A stretch of 64,000 nt of DNA from JAOARY01 sp045345765 (GCA_045345765.1 CP148265.1:1860001-1924000), one strand, 5' to 3'. Numbered from the stretch's first letter, positions 25,277-34,555 are shown. The notes: generated by a model from the letters alone, not told the origin. Numbers and translations are program-made.

Positions 25277-26377
25277 ATGAAAAAGAAAGTAGATGTACTC
25301 ATCCTTACAGCTTTCTTTGGAGCGGGACATTATACAGTGTCTAAAGCGATAAAAGAACAAGCTTTAAGTAAAGATGATACGATAAATATAGAACTTTTAG
25401 ATTTATTTAATTTGGTGAACTCTAAGTTTGATAAATATCTTTATAAATTATATAATTTTATGACAAAAGACACTCCAGAACTTTACAATTTTTTCTATAA
25501 TATGAAAAGAGATTATAAAAGAAATTATCAAGATGAAATAGCTGCTACAATAGGACTTCAGAAATTATCTAATTATTTAAAGGAATGTGAACCAAAGGTT
25601 ATAATATCAACATTTCCTGTATGTTCAACAGTAGTATCAAAATTTAAGAAAAAATATAATTCAAATATTCCATTAATAACGTGCATAACAGATGTTGTAG
25701 ATAGTTGGGAATGGATTAAAGAGGGGACAGATAAATATTTTGTTCCAACAAATGAAATAAAGCAAAAACTAATAAATAAGGGTGTAAATGACGATATAAT
25801 AAATGTGACCGGAATTCCTGTAAGAAGAAGTTTCTTAGATTTAAATGCAGATTCACTCAATAAAGAAAATGATTTAAAGAGAATTCTTATTATGGGTGGA
25901 GGTAGAGGAGCCTTTGATATAGGTATGGATTTTCTATATTGGTTAGATTCACTTGAAGATACTACGGTTACTGTAGTGACAGGGACGAATAAAGAATTAT
26001 ATCAAAATTTAAATGATAAGAATTTTAATAGAATAAAAATTTTAGGTTTTGTAGAAGATGTAGCATCGCTTATGACCAAACATGATCTTCTTATAACAAA
26101 GCCTGGTGGAGTTACTTTATTTGAAGCTATAAATTGTCAAACGCCTATGATTGTTCAAAGACCGAAGATTGGACAAGAAATAGAAAATGCAAACTTCATA
26201 GAAAGAAGCGGAATTGGTATAATAAATGAAAACCAAGATGAAATGAAAATGTCTATTGAAGAATTATTTCATAAATCAGAAAGAATAGATATTATGAAAA
26301 AATCTATTTTTGATATCAAAAAAACATTAGAAACTTCGAAGGTTGGAGATTATGTACTTGAATTTATAGCTAATTAA
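25277..26377 (+). CDS. MGDG-synthase/UgtP-type glycosyltransferase
   Basis: A membrane-associated GT28-like glycosyltransferase of 366 aa. The N-terminal half matches the monogalactosyldiacylglycerol synthase domain (LILTAFFGAGHYTVSKAIKE), and the C-terminal half has the nucleotide-sugar-binding region ILIMGGGRGAFDIG and LLITKPGGVTLFEAINCQTP with the conserved EA. It should transfer glucose or another sugar to diacylglycerol to make glycolipids or lipoteichoic-acid anchors. SD AGGAGGA. The next gene, a flippase-like membrane protein, starts 24 bases later, so the two probably form an operon for glycolipid synthesis and handling. The exact sugar is not determinable. Confidence 0.85.
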   Translation: MKKKVDVLILTAFFGAGHYTVSKAIKEQALSKDDTINIELLDLFNLVNSKFDKYLYKLYNFMTKDTPELYNFFYNMKRDYKRNYQDEIAATIGLQKLSNYLKECEPKVIISTFPVCSTVVSKFKKKYNSNIPLITCITDVVDSWEWIKEGTDKYFVPTNEIKQKLINKGVNDDIINVTGIPVRRSFLDLNADSLNKENDLKRILIMGGGRGAFDIGMDFLYWLDSLEDTTVTVVTGTNKELYQNLNDKNFNRIKILGFVEDVASLMTKHDLLITKPGGVTLFEAINCQTPMIVQRPKIGQEIENANFIERSGIGIINENQDEMKMSIEELFHKSERIDIMKKSIFDIKKTLETSKVGDYVLEFIAN

Positions 26378-26401
26378 TTTGTATTTAAAAAGGAGATTTA
26401 G

Positions 26402-27439
26402 ATGAAAAATAATAAATTAAAGTTTTTCATAACTTTTATTTTGATATTTTTAACAATTCGTGTTCTTACAAAAGATATAGATATAATTCAGTTTAAAAAT
26501 ATTTTAAAGACAGTTAATTTAAACTATGTAAGTTTAGGTTTTATAGCATTATTTGTATATTTGCTAATAGAGATGGTTATAATAGATGATTTATTAAAAT
26601 CAATTCACAAAGTAAAAGGATATTGGATATCATTTAAAGCTATGGTTGTAGGTCAGTATTATAGTTTGATAACTCCTTTTTCGAGTGGAGGACAGCCGGT
26701 ACAATTATATGTTATGGGAAAGGATAAAATTCCACTATCGAAGGCAACTGCTGTTTTAGTAAATAAATTTGTATTCTTTCAAGTTGGTGTAACTATATAT
26801 TCAATGGTTTTGTTCCTATATAATTTTTCGCAATTTAAAGATATATTGCAAAAAGCATTTTTATTTGTAAGTATTGGTCTTAGCATAAATATAGTGGGAC
26901 TTACTTTTATAATAATGTTATTTTATAATCCTCATAAATTAAAATATATAGTATATAAGAGTTTGAAATTCTTAAATAGAGTAAAAATTGTTAAGAATGT
27001 TAATAAGCAATATAAGAAATTTTCTAGATATGTAAATGAGTATAAAGCACATATTATAATGATTAGAAATAATAAATATCTTATGATTAAGAGTATAGTT
27101 CTAACATTTATTCAATTGACAGCTTATTTTAGTATAACTTATTTCGTATACAGAGCATTTAATCTAAAAGGGCATACTTTTGTTGAGATTTTATCACTAC
27201 AATCATTTTTATATATGGCAGTTTGTTTTATGCCTCTTCCTGGAACTTTAGGAGTTGGAGAGATAGGGTTTCATGCTATACTTGGAATAGTGTTTAAACA
27301 AAATGTATTAGTCTATGCAATGCTTCTATGGAGGCTTATAAGCTACTATGCAAATCTTATAATATCAGGAATTATGACTTTAATAATTCATATAATAGAT
27401 AAGAAGAATGAAAGAATATTAAAAAAGAAAATTAATTGA
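26402..27439 (+). CDS. LPG-synthase transmembrane-like (UPF0104) membrane protein
   Basis: An integral membrane protein of 345 aa with about eight hydrophobic helices. It matches the lysylphosphatidylglycerol synthase transmembrane region family (the N-terminal flippase part of MprF). Recognisable are the central block YYSLITPFSSGGQPVQLYVM and PLPGTLGVGEIGFHAILG. It lacks the soluble aminoacyl-transferase domain of MprF, so it is likely a lipid flippase or transporter. It follows the glycolipid glycosyltransferase by 24 bases with SD AAAGGAG and ends at a strong terminator. Together they suggest export of a glycolipid. Confidence 0.82.
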   Translation: MKNNKLKFFITFILIFLTIRVLTKDIDIIQFKNILKTVNLNYVSLGFIALFVYLLIEMVIIDDLLKSIHKVKGYWISFKAMVVGQYYSLITPFSSGGQPVQLYVMGKDKIPLSKATAVLVNKFVFFQVGVTIYSMVLFLYNFSQFKDILQKAFLFVSIGLSINIVGLTFIIMLFYNPHKLKYIVYKSLKFLNRVKIVKNVNKQYKKFSRYVNEYKAHIIMIRNNKYLMIKSIVLTFIQLTAYFSITYFVYRAFNLKGHTFVEILSLQSFLYMAVCFMPLPGTLGVGEIGFHAILGIVFKQNVLVYAMLLWRLISYYANLIISGIMTLIIHIIDKKNERILKKKIN

Positions 27440-27454
27440 TAAAATTGATTTATA

Positions 27455-27493
27455 AAAAGGAGCTGTTGTAGTTTTTTACAACAGCTCTTTTAG
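27455..27493. terminator. Strong hairpin terminator
   Basis: AAGGAGCTGTTGTA pairs with TACAACAGCTCTTT across a 6-base loop and is followed by a T-run. It lies after the UPF0104 gene and about 80 bases from the end of the convergent histidine kinase gene; it may serve both. Confidence 0.9.
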
Positions 27494-27570
27494 ATTTTTT
27501 GATAAACCTTAATTGTATTTATTTTTTGATATATAAGCTTTAAAATTTGTGGTTAAAACTTAAATTTATT

Positions 27571-28707
27571 TTATAGTTTTTTTAAAATAGGGTCGTTGTA
27601 ATTTAATATAGGCATATCTATTATAAATTTACAGCCGTTATTAATAGTTTTATCTAGATATAAAAGTCCACCATGTCTATTTATTATAGAATTTGAAATA
27701 CTAAGACCAAGACCACTTCCGTCTATTTTTGAATTTCTCGAAAAATCAACTTTTGTAAAAGGTTCAAATATTTCATTTGAATACGATTCATCTATTCCAA
27801 TTCCATCATCTTTTATTATTATTTGATAGTTTTTTTCATTTTTTAAATCTAATTGTATATCCATATTAAAACATTCACTGTGTTTTATTATATTTTCTAA
27901 CATATTCGAAATAGCTTTAGAAAAATTTTTTTGATCAATCATTGAATAAACTGTATTGTGTGTTATCAAGACATTATAATTTATGTTTTGTTTTTCGAAT
28001 TGTGGGATATATTGTATTATTATTTCTCTTAAAAGTTCATTTATTTCAGATCTTTTAAATAGATAAGTATAGTCTTTACTTTGCATTTTGGTTAAATCAT
28101 TTAAATCCAGTAGTAATTTATTTGATTTATTTATATTTGAAATTATTATATCAATATATTTATTTTTCGTATTTAAATCAATATCATCATGGTATTTTAT
28201 AATTTCAATATAGCCAAGAATATTGGTAAAAGGTGTTTTTAAATCATGAGATATATTTAATATAAAGTTTCTTCTATGTTCGTCTGCTTTTTTTCTAAGT
28301 TTAATTTCTCTTTCCAATTTAAATTGTAAGTCATTTAAACTATTTTTTATGATATTAAAATCTTCATTAAAATCATTGTTGATTTTAAAATTATAATTTC
28401 CTTTTTTAACATTTTCTAAAAAGGCAATAATTATCTTTATAGGTTTTAATAAATTTTTAGACGTATTTTTAAAATAGATAAATAAAATTAAAGATAATAA
28501 TAGTATAAAGCTTGGAAATAAAATTTTAAAAAAATCTTTTAAAATATCATGATTAAGATTTAAATGATTTTTTTCGAATATAAATAAAGAAAAATAGAAG
28601 CTTAGAAAAAATATAAATACTACACCTAAAAATAGTATTATAGAATTTAATCTAAGTTCTGAATTTAAATCTTTTTTGAATGTATTAAGAGGTTTATTTT
28701 TAAGCAT
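27571..28707 (-). CDS. Sensor histidine kinase, two-component system
   Basis: A 378-aa membrane histidine kinase. Two membrane segments (about 22-44 and 62-79) flank only a short outer loop of roughly 18 residues, so it probably senses within or near the membrane. A HAMP-like region (80-135) precedes the H box NISHDLKTPF (phospho-His154), followed by an N box (KAISNMLENIIKHS), G1 (IKDDGIGID), F box and G2 (GSGLGLSISNSI). It follows the regulator gene by 3 bases (28711 to 28707), showing tight coupling. Its layout resembles VanS-like sensors of clostridia responding to cell-envelope stress. No obvious ligand. Confidence 0.93.
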   Translation of the reverse strand: MLKNKPLNTFKKDLNSELRLNSIILFLGVVFIFFLSFYFSLFIFEKNHLNLNHDILKDFFKILFPSFILLLSLILFIYFKNTSKNLLKPIKIIIAFLENVKKGNYNFKINNDFNEDFNIIKNSLNDLQFKLEREIKLRKKADEHRRNFILNISHDLKTPFTNILGYIEIIKYHDDIDLNTKNKYIDIIISNINKSNKLLLDLNDLTKMQSKDYTYLFKRSEINELLREIIIQYIPQFEKQNINYNVLITHNTVYSMIDQKNFSKAISNMLENIIKHSECFNMDIQLDLKNEKNYQIIIKDDGIGIDESYSNEIFEPFTKVDFSRNSKIDGSGLGLSISNSIINRHGGLLYLDKTINNGCKFIIDMPILNYNDPILKKL

Positions 28708-28710
28708 TTT

Positions 28711-29403
28711 TTATTTCACCTTTTCCATTCTATAACCAATACCTCTTATTGTTTTTATAAATTGTGGTTTTTTAGGATCTACTTCAATCTTGTCTCTTAA
28801 ATGACTTATATGAACCATTATTGTATTATCATCACCCCAATAAAGTTCTTCCCAAACTTTTTCATATAATTGTTTTTTTGTATAAACGATATCTAGATTT
28901 TGCATGAATAAAGAGATTAGTTTAAATTCTTTTGGATTTAAATCTATATTATCCCCATCTTTTTTTAATGAATATGTATTTAAGTCAAGTTCTAAATAAT
29001 TGTTTTTTATAATATTTTTTTTATCTAAAGGATTATATTCATTGCATCTTCTAAGTATTGCTTGAACACGAGATTGTAATTCAACTAAACTAAAAGGTTT
29101 TGTTATATAATCATCTGCGCCAAGTCCTAACCCTAAGATTTTATCTTCCTCTTCTATTTTTGCAGTTAAAAATATCACAGGTAATTGACTGATTTGTCTT
29201 ATAGATTTAAGTACAGAGATACCATCTAATTTAGGCATCATTATATCAAGAATTAATAAATCTATATGGTTTTCTTCAAAAATTTTAAGTGCCATAGCAC
29301 CATCTTTTGCTTCATATACATTATAATTAGAATTTCTTAAATGTAATGCGACTAAGTTTCTAATATCATCCTCATCTTCTGCTAATAAAATATTTATACT
29401 CAT
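28711..29403 (-). CDS. OmpR/VanR-type response regulator
   Basis: Response regulator of 230 aa. The receiver domain has EDED at residues 9-12, phospho-Asp53 (ILDIMMPKLD) and Lys in DDYITKPFS. The winged-helix output domain has the OmpR hallmarks LNPKEFKLISLFMQNLD and NTIMVHISHLRDKI and ends IRGIGYRMEKVK. It is the first gene of a two-gene unit with the kinase at 27571. TGTAAC/GTTACA direct repeats upstream of the YcdB-like lipoprotein gene (33071-33087) and one GTTACA upstream of this operon are possible binding sites, an inference from spacing only. Confidence 0.94.
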   Translation of the reverse strand: MSINILLAEDEDDIRNLVALHLRNSNYNVYEAKDGAMALKIFEENHIDLLILDIMMPKLDGISVLKSIRQISQLPVIFLTAKIEEEDKILGLGLGADDYITKPFSLVELQSRVQAILRRCNEYNPLDKKNIIKNNYLELDLNTYSLKKDGDNIDLNPKEFKLISLFMQNLDIVYTKKQLYEKVWEELYWGDDNTIMVHISHLRDKIEVDPKKPQFIKTIRGIGYRMEKVK

Positions 29404-29608
29404 AAAAAATCCCCTTTCGATATTAATTTTTTTATAAATACTATTTATAAAAAAATAGATGAAAAACTTTGAATAGCTTTTTCTTATAAAATATTACAAT
29501 AATGTTAGTTTCAAAAATAGTATAATAAAATATAATATTTATATATAGGCTTAAATGGTTACAAATATTTGAATTAATAATTCATATAAGTATAAAAAGG
29601 AGGTTTTT

Positions 29609-29737
29609 ATGAAGAAAAAATTATTTTTATTATCATTTTCTATAGCGCTAATGTTTTTTGGAATTTTAAGAGGTGAGATGCAAAAAGTCTTTTTAAAGGC
29701 AATAAATATATGTTTGGAGTGTATCGGAATTGGCTAA
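29609..29737 (+). CDS. Small CXXC membrane protein (CD1871A-like), 42 aa
   Basis: A 42-aa ORF with a strong SD (AGGAGG) 6 bases before its ATG. It consists of a positively charged start (MKKKLF), one hydrophobic helix (LLSFSIALMFFGIL) and a C-terminal cysteine motif NICLECIGIG. This matches a family of tiny proteins that I remember as CD1871A-type CXXC proteins, found next to membrane polyferredoxin genes. Its stop codon overlaps the TTG start of the polyferredoxin by 8 bases, so the two are translated together. The two cysteines might form a redox pair or bind metal jointly with the partner. Function unknown. Confidence 0.8.
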   Translation: MKKKLFLLSFSIALMFFGILRGEMQKVFLKAINICLECIGIG

Positions 29738-30551
29738 ATTAAATAGATTAAAAATACAAATTATATCAACTTTGATTACAAATTTTAAATTGGATAATTT
29801 TTTTAGTGGAAAGATATATAAAGGTTTTACTAAAAATCTTTGTTCACCAGGACTTAATTGTTATTCTTGTCCTGCTGCTGGTTTTGCATGCCCTATTGGA
29901 GCGATGCAAGCCGTAAGTGGTGGTCGAAAATTTAATATACCTTTTTATGTTTTTGGATTTTTAATGTCCATAGGTATTATTTTTGGTAGAATGGTTTGTG
30001 GCTTTTTATGTCCATTTGGCTTGATTCAAGATTTATTAAATAAACTAAGTAAGATTAATTTAAAAATACCTAAGTTTTTTAAATATATTAAATATATAAT
30101 GCTTATATTTTTAGTATTAATTTTACCTATTATATATTCAACTGATATATTACTTGCAGATCCTTATTATTGTAAATATGTATGTCCAGCAGGGATATTA
30201 GAAGGTGCATTTCCACTAATAATGACAAATAAAAATCTAAAATCAGCATTAGGAAATTTATTTTATATAAAGAGTATAACTTTAGCGCTTATAATATTTT
30301 TATCAATAATTATATATAGGCCATTTTGTAAGGTACTATGCCCATTAGGTGCATTTTATGCTTTTTTTAATAAGATAAGTATAATTAAATTAGAACTTGA
30401 CGAGAGTAAATGTATAAGCTGCAATAAATGTAATAATGTATGTAAGATGGATGTAGAATTTACAAAGAATCAAAATGCATTAGAATGTATAAGATGTAAT
30501 GAATGTAAAAATATTTGTCCAACAAATGCAATTACGATAAAAAGAAAATAA
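29730..30551 (+). CDS. Membrane polyferredoxin, NapH/CcoG-like 4Fe-4S protein
   Basis: A 273-aa integral membrane iron-sulfur protein with about four to five membrane helices. It has cysteine groups at the membrane faces (CSPGLNCYSCPAAGFACP, VCGFLCPFGLIQDLL, CKYVCPAGILEG, CKVLCPLGAFYAFF) and a C-terminal pair of 4Fe-4S clusters (CISCNKCNNVCK and CIRCNECKNICP). Such proteins move electrons across or along the membrane to quinone- or thiol-linked partners. The start is TTG, within the end of the 42-aa CXXC gene; the SD GGAG is 10 bases upstream. The electron donor and acceptor are not evident. Confidence 0.88.
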   Translation: MAKLNRLKIQIISTLITNFKLDNFFSGKIYKGFTKNLCSPGLNCYSCPAAGFACPIGAMQAVSGGRKFNIPFYVFGFLMSIGIIFGRMVCGFLCPFGLIQDLLNKLSKINLKIPKFFKYIKYIMLIFLVLILPIIYSTDILLADPYYCKYVCPAGILEGAFPLIMTNKNLKSALGNLFYIKSITLALIIFLSIIIYRPFCKVLCPLGAFYAFFNKISIIKLELDESKCISCNKCNNVCKMDVEFTKNQNALECIRCNECKNICPTNAITIKRK

Positions 30552-30560
30552 AAAAAGACA

Positions 30561-30592
30561 AAAAAATAAAGCACTAAGTGCTTTATTTTTTA
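30561..30592 (+). terminator. Intrinsic terminator after polyferredoxin gene
   Basis: AAAAAATAAAGCAC and GTGCTTTATTTTTT form a perfect stem with a 4-base loop. The T-run ends the small-protein/polyferredoxin transcript. Confidence 0.9.
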
Positions 30593-30887
30593 ATGAATGA
30601 GAATTTATACATTAAAGGGAGATTGTTAGCATAAAATTAAGTGACTTAATAATATGCTTAATCTTTAATTAGATTTTACAGCTAAATGAATAAGATGTCG
30701 TTTACAAAGAGTTGACAAATAAGTTACGATAAAAGAATAAAGTTTTGACTAGTAGAAAAGATTATAATATATTAATAGTATTAATGCTATTAATTATAAA
30801 AGTAATATAATTTTTTTATGAAAATAGTATAAAAATGCTTAGAATATTATAATTAATATTGTGAGTGAAAATGAAAGGATGTTATAT
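30593..30887. other. Region upstream of dUTPase gene, with a dyad
   Basis: About 300 bases with several promoter-like fragments: TTGACA near 30712 and TTGACT near 30746 followed by TATAAT, but spacing is poor for each. A palindrome TTAATAG-N8-CTATTAA lies at about 30774-30795 close to the gene and may be an operator. No ORF with an SD is visible. Confidence 0.4.
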
Positions 30888-31376
30888 TTGAAAATAAGAG
30901 GTTTTGAAAAAATAAGTAAAGAAATTTTTTTTAGAGATTTAGATGATTTGAATTTAAATATAAATTATGAAGAGATAAATAAACCAAAAAGAGGTACAAA
31001 ATATTCTGCTGGTTATGATTTTTATTCTCCTTATGATTTTACTATAAAACCAAATGAAGAGATAAAAGTAAAAACGGGAATAAAATCATATATGCAAGAG
31101 GATGAGTATTTAAAGATTGTTGTAAGAAGTGGACATGGTTTTAAATATAATATAAGACTTAAAAATCAAGTGGGTATAATTGATAGTGATTATTACAATA
31201 ATCCTAATAATGAGGGACATATTATAATAGCATTAAAAAATGAAGGACAAAAAGATTTTGTTATAAAAAAAGGAGAAGCTTTTGCTCAAGGAATTTTTGA
31301 TAGATATTTACTTGTAGATGATGACGAGTTTGTTTTTGATAAAAGAATTGGTGGATTTAATTCAACTTCAAAATAA
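30888..31376 (+). CDS. dut: Trimeric-type dUTP diphosphatase
   Basis: Cytosolic enzyme of 162 aa that splits dUTP into dUMP and pyrophosphate. The five trimeric dUTPase motifs are present in order: 1 SAGYDFYSP, 2 VVRSGHGFKYNIRL, 3 GIIDSDYYNNPNNEGHI, 4 KGEAFAQGIF and 5 RIGGFNSTSK. Motif 2 has SGHG rather than the usual SG-A/L. The frame is open from a GTG at 30861, but the SD AAAGGAT at about 30874 points to the TTG at 30888 (protein start MKIRGFEKIS). Single gene, followed by a bidirectional hairpin. A second, unrelated dUTPase-like gene is at 48113. Confidence 0.88.
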   Translation: MKIRGFEKISKEIFFRDLDDLNLNINYEEINKPKRGTKYSAGYDFYSPYDFTIKPNEEIKVKTGIKSYMQEDEYLKIVVRSGHGFKYNIRLKNQVGIIDSDYYNNPNNEGHIIIALKNEGQKDFVIKKGEAFAQGIFDRYLLVDDDEFVFDKRIGGFNSTSK

Positions 31377-31408
31377 TAAATTATTAAAGATTAGTCAATT
31401 TAATAGAT

Positions 31409-31460
31409 AAAGAGGGATATTAAACTAAGTAACGGTATTTAGTCTAATTTCCCTCTTTTA
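31409..31460. terminator. Bidirectional hairpin between convergent genes
   Basis: Outer stem AGAGGGA/TCCCTCT and inner stem AAACTAA/TTTAGT, with T-runs on both strands, lie between the dUTPase gene and the convergent lipoprotein gene. Confidence 0.7.
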
Positions 31461-31483
31461 TTTTTTTATTAATAAATTTTAAA

Positions 31484-32989
31484 TTACTTTATAAAATCTC
31501 CTGTTAACCCATTTACTAAATTTTTATTATTATTAAAAACTAATTTATAGGCGAAAATTATATCATCATCCATTTTTAAATAAACAGGAATGAAAGAGAT
31601 ATCTTTTAGAAGAATTTTTTTTATTTCTTCTTTTGTTTTTATATTTTTAATATTGTTTTTAATTTCATTTAGATTATAAATATCATCCCATACTAAATTA
31701 TAACTTTGTAATTCTCCATTTATGCTGTTAACACCAATGTAGATAGAATTTGATTCATAAGGAATATTATTTATTGTTCTTATAAAATTAAAATAATAAA
31801 TAGGATTTTCATTTATTTGATTATTTTTATTCGAATTATAATTATATGCATTTAAATCTATTTGGTTTAATTTATTATTTCCAATTAGACTGATATAATA
31901 TAAAGCTTTTTTATAAGTATATTCTTTTTTATCAAAATTACTTCCTTTTAAAATTGATTTTTTTTCAATAGGAATAAAAATATTTTCGACTTCATTGGTA
32001 CTGTGGTTAAAAGAAATAGATGCTAAGTTCTCACTATTTGAATATGAATAATTTGTGACATTATGGTTTTTATAATTTTTGTAATTATCCTTATAACTAA
32101 ATTTATATTCTTTTGGTATGAATTTTTCTTTTATAATATTTAAAGTATTATAGCTTGATTCATTATTCTTATAGTCTTTAATATCAAAAATTGAATTATT
32201 TTTTAAATCATCAATATTCACATCATAACAAACTTTATTATCAATATTATTGTAAGGGTTGATAATTTTCTTGGTAGAAGCATCAAGATAAAATCCATGA
32301 TTATAATCAATTTGATATACTGGTACCAAAGAGTTTCCAAAATCCATATAACTAAGGTTTAATTTTATTTTATCAAAAAATAATTTATTTATATTTTCTT
32401 CATTTAGATTTGTATCTTTTTGAGGGAAAGAAAGATTATTATCCCAATCAAGTGATAAATAAGTTATTTTTGAAGATGCATCTATAGTTATATTCACACC
32501 ATTTTCATCATAAGGGATATCATCGTGCATTCTTGTATAGAAAAAATTATATTCATAAGCTTCAGTTTTTTTATTAAAATAATTACTTTCTAGTATTTTA
32601 ATATTTTTATTACTAAATTTTTGTTCAACAAAATTATTAGCAATATCTAAAGCTTTTTCATATGAAATGGTTTTATTTTGTAGTAGATTATCATAGTAAA
32701 TACTAAAGTTTGTGTAATTATCATCGTCATTAAATAGTATATGATAATTCCTATTATGATTATCATCTAAAAAACTAAAATTATAATTAATATATTTATC
32801 ATTATTTATAATTTCTAACTTTTCATTTGATGTGTTTTTTATTTTGACATCAAAGTATTTGTTAAGATAGTTAGTAGATATTTCAAGAGCTTTATTTATG
32901 CTCATATCCTTAGAATCCTCAATATTGGAACAAGAACAAGAGATAAATATTATTATTATAAATATTATTGCAAATAAATTTTTTTTCAA
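31484..32989 (-). CDS. YcdB/YcdC-domain lipoprotein
   Basis: A 501-aa exported lipoprotein: N-terminal KK, hydrophobic core and a lipobox-like end (FISCSCSN). The body contains two related halves of the YcdB/YcdC type, each with a pattern like KALEISTNYLNKYF, YEYNFFYTRMHDDIPYDENG and a matching second copy YYFNFIRTINNIPYESNS; similar repeats occur in PepSY-like domains. Very rich in Asn, Asp, Lys and Tyr. TTG start with SD GGAGGTG. GTTACA direct repeats lie about 80 bases upstream. The protein probably acts in the cell wall, but its molecular role is unknown. Confidence 0.75.
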   Translation of the reverse strand: MKKNLFAIIFIIIIFISCSCSNIEDSKDMSINKALEISTNYLNKYFDVKIKNTSNEKLEIINNDKYINYNFSFLDDNHNRNYHILFNDDDNYTNFSIYYDNLLQNKTISYEKALDIANNFVEQKFSNKNIKILESNYFNKKTEAYEYNFFYTRMHDDIPYDENGVNITIDASSKITYLSLDWDNNLSFPQKDTNLNEENINKLFFDKIKLNLSYMDFGNSLVPVYQIDYNHGFYLDASTKKIINPYNNIDNKVCYDVNIDDLKNNSIFDIKDYKNNESSYNTLNIIKEKFIPKEYKFSYKDNYKNYKNHNVTNYSYSNSENLASISFNHSTNEVENIFIPIEKKSILKGSNFDKKEYTYKKALYYISLIGNNKLNQIDLNAYNYNSNKNNQINENPIYYFNFIRTINNIPYESNSIYIGVNSINGELQSYNLVWDDIYNLNEIKNNIKNIKTKEEIKKILLKDISFIPVYLKMDDDIIFAYKLVFNNNKNLVNGLTGDFIK

Positions 32990-33070
32990 TAAAACACCTC
33001 CATTAATATATCCCTATACATATTATAAGAAAAAAGCTTTTTAAAAGATATAAATTGTAGTATTTTAATG

Positions 33071-33087
33071 GTTACAGTAAAGTTACA
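33071..33087. promoter_or_regulatory. GTTACA direct repeat, possible response-regulator site
   Basis: Two GTTACA hexamers lie 11 bases apart (33071-33076 and 33082-33087), read as TGTAAC toward the lipoprotein gene. The spacing suits an OmpR-type regulator. The only complete two-component system nearby is at 27571-29403. Confidence 0.4.
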
Positions 33088-33175
33088 ATTTATTTTTTTT
33101 GATTATTTTATCCAGTTAAACAAAAAAATATACGAATAAAAAATATAAAATATAAATTAATATTCGAATTTTATA

Positions 33176-33204
33176 TTGACTATGAAAATTAAATCTGATA
33201 TTAT
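33176..33204 (+). promoter_or_regulatory. Sigma-A promoter of the purine permease gene
   Basis: TTGACT (33176-33181), a 17-base spacer and TATTAT (33199-33204) make a good housekeeping promoter about 60 bases upstream of the permease start. CGAA-containing A/T sequences repeat around it (33133, 33165, 33216), a possible but weak hint of a PurR-like site. I see no purine riboswitch. Confidence 0.7.
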
Positions 33205-33265
33205 TCTTTTGTTACGAAAATTATTGATTAAAAAATTATGAATATACGGTATAAGGGTGAATGAT

Positions 33266-34555
33266 ATGGAAAAGTATTTTAAATTAAAAGAAAATAATAC
33301 GAATGTTAAACAGGAATTCATAGCAGGAATTACTACTTTCATGACGATGGCATATATACTTATAGTTAATCCAAGTATTTTATCTGCTGCTGGTATGGAT
33401 TACAACGCAGTATTTACTGCAACAGCAGTGTCTGCTATAATAGCAACTTTAGTAATGGGATTATATGCAAAACTACCATTTGCACAAGCACCTGGAATGG
33501 GTCTTAATGCGTTTTTTGCTTTTACAATAGTAAAACAAATGGGTTATTCATTTAATTTTGCATTAACAGTAGTATTTTTAGAAGGAATTATATTTATATT
33601 ACTTACAGCTTTTAATGTAAGAGAAGCAATTGTAAATTGTATACCTTTAAATATAAAAAGAGCTATTTCTGTTGGAATTGGACTTTTTGTAGCATTTATA
33701 GGTTTAGAAGGTGCACAGATTATAGTACATCCTCAAAATTCTACAATATTAGCACTTGGGGATATTACTTCTAGCCATGCGCTTTTAGGTCTTATAGGAC
33801 TTATAATAACAGGTGTTTTATTAGCAAGAAATATAAAAGGAGCATTACTTATAGGTATTATAGCAACAACGCTTATTGGTATTCCTATGGGAATAACTAC
33901 AATACCAACAAATATATTTTCTATGCCTCCTTCATTATCACCAATAGCATTCAAATTAGAATGGCATAATATATTTACTTTTGATATGTTAATTGCATTG
34001 TTTTCGCTTTTGTTTATGGATATGTTTGATACGATAGGAACTTTAGTTGGTGTAGCAACAAAAGCAAATATGTTAGATGAGAATGGAAATGTTCCAAATG
34101 TAAAAAAAGCTTTATTTGCAGATGCAATAGGAACAACTTTTGGAGCTTTACTTGGAACTTCAACAGTTTCAACATTTGTTGAAAGTGCATCAGGAGTATC
34201 TGAAGGTGGAAGAACTGGACTTACAGCAGTATCTACAGCATTTATGTTCTTCATAGCATTATTTATATCACCAATATTTATAATGATACCAACAGCAGCT
34301 ACAGCACCATCTCTTGTTATGGTAGGTCTATTTATGATGGAACCAATAAAAGAAATTGATCTTAATGATTATACAGAAGCTATACCTTCGTTTTTTACAA
34401 TAATAATGATGCCTTTAGCTTATAGTATTGCTGATGGAATTGCCTTTGGAATAATATCTTATGTATTTTTAAAAGCATTTACAGGGAATCAAAAAGATTT
34501 AAATATAGCTACAGTTTTAACTAGTGTTTTATTTATTGTGAAATTTCTAGTTTAA
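33266..34555 (+). CDS. Purine permease, AzgA/PbuG-type (NCS2)
   Basis: An integral membrane permease of 429 aa with about 12-14 hydrophobic segments. It matches the AzgA branch of nucleobase transporters: N-terminal VKQEFIAGITTFMTMAYIL, the motif LPFAQAPGMGLNAFFAFTIV, the helix LLFMDMFDTIGTLVGVATKA and the block GTSTVSTFVESASGVSEGGR. Members import hypoxanthine, guanine or adenine with protons. The frame is open from a GTG at 33257, but the SD AAGGGTGA points to the ATG at 33266. Single gene with its own promoter and terminator. Confidence 0.92.
   Translation: MEKYFKLKENNTNVKQEFIAGITTFMTMAYILIVNPSILSAAGMDYNAVFTATAVSAIIATLVMGLYAKLPFAQAPGMGLNAFFAFTIVKQMGYSFNFALTVVFLEGIIFILLTAFNVREAIVNCIPLNIKRAISVGIGLFVAFIGLEGAQIIVHPQNSTILALGDITSSHALLGLIGLIITGVLLARNIKGALLIGIIATTLIGIPMGITTIPTNIFSMPPSLSPIAFKLEWHNIFTFDMLIALFSLLFMDMFDTIGTLVGVATKANMLDENGNVPNVKKALFADAIGTTFGALLGTSTVSTFVESASGVSEGGRTGLTAVSTAFMFFIALFISPIFIMIPTAATAPSLVMVGLFMMEPIKEIDLNDYTEAIPSFFTIIMMPLAYSIADGIAFGIISYVFLKAFTGNQKDLNIATVLTSVLFIVKFLV

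Noticed and set aside
33100..33260. Purine riboswitch before the purine permease
   Set aside because: The conserved loop sequences and three-way junction of the purine aptamer could not be found; only a standard promoter is visible.
33733..34254. Leftward 173-codon frame inside the purine permease gene
   Set aside because: Antisense shadow of conserved membrane protein sequence; no SD and no recognisable domain.
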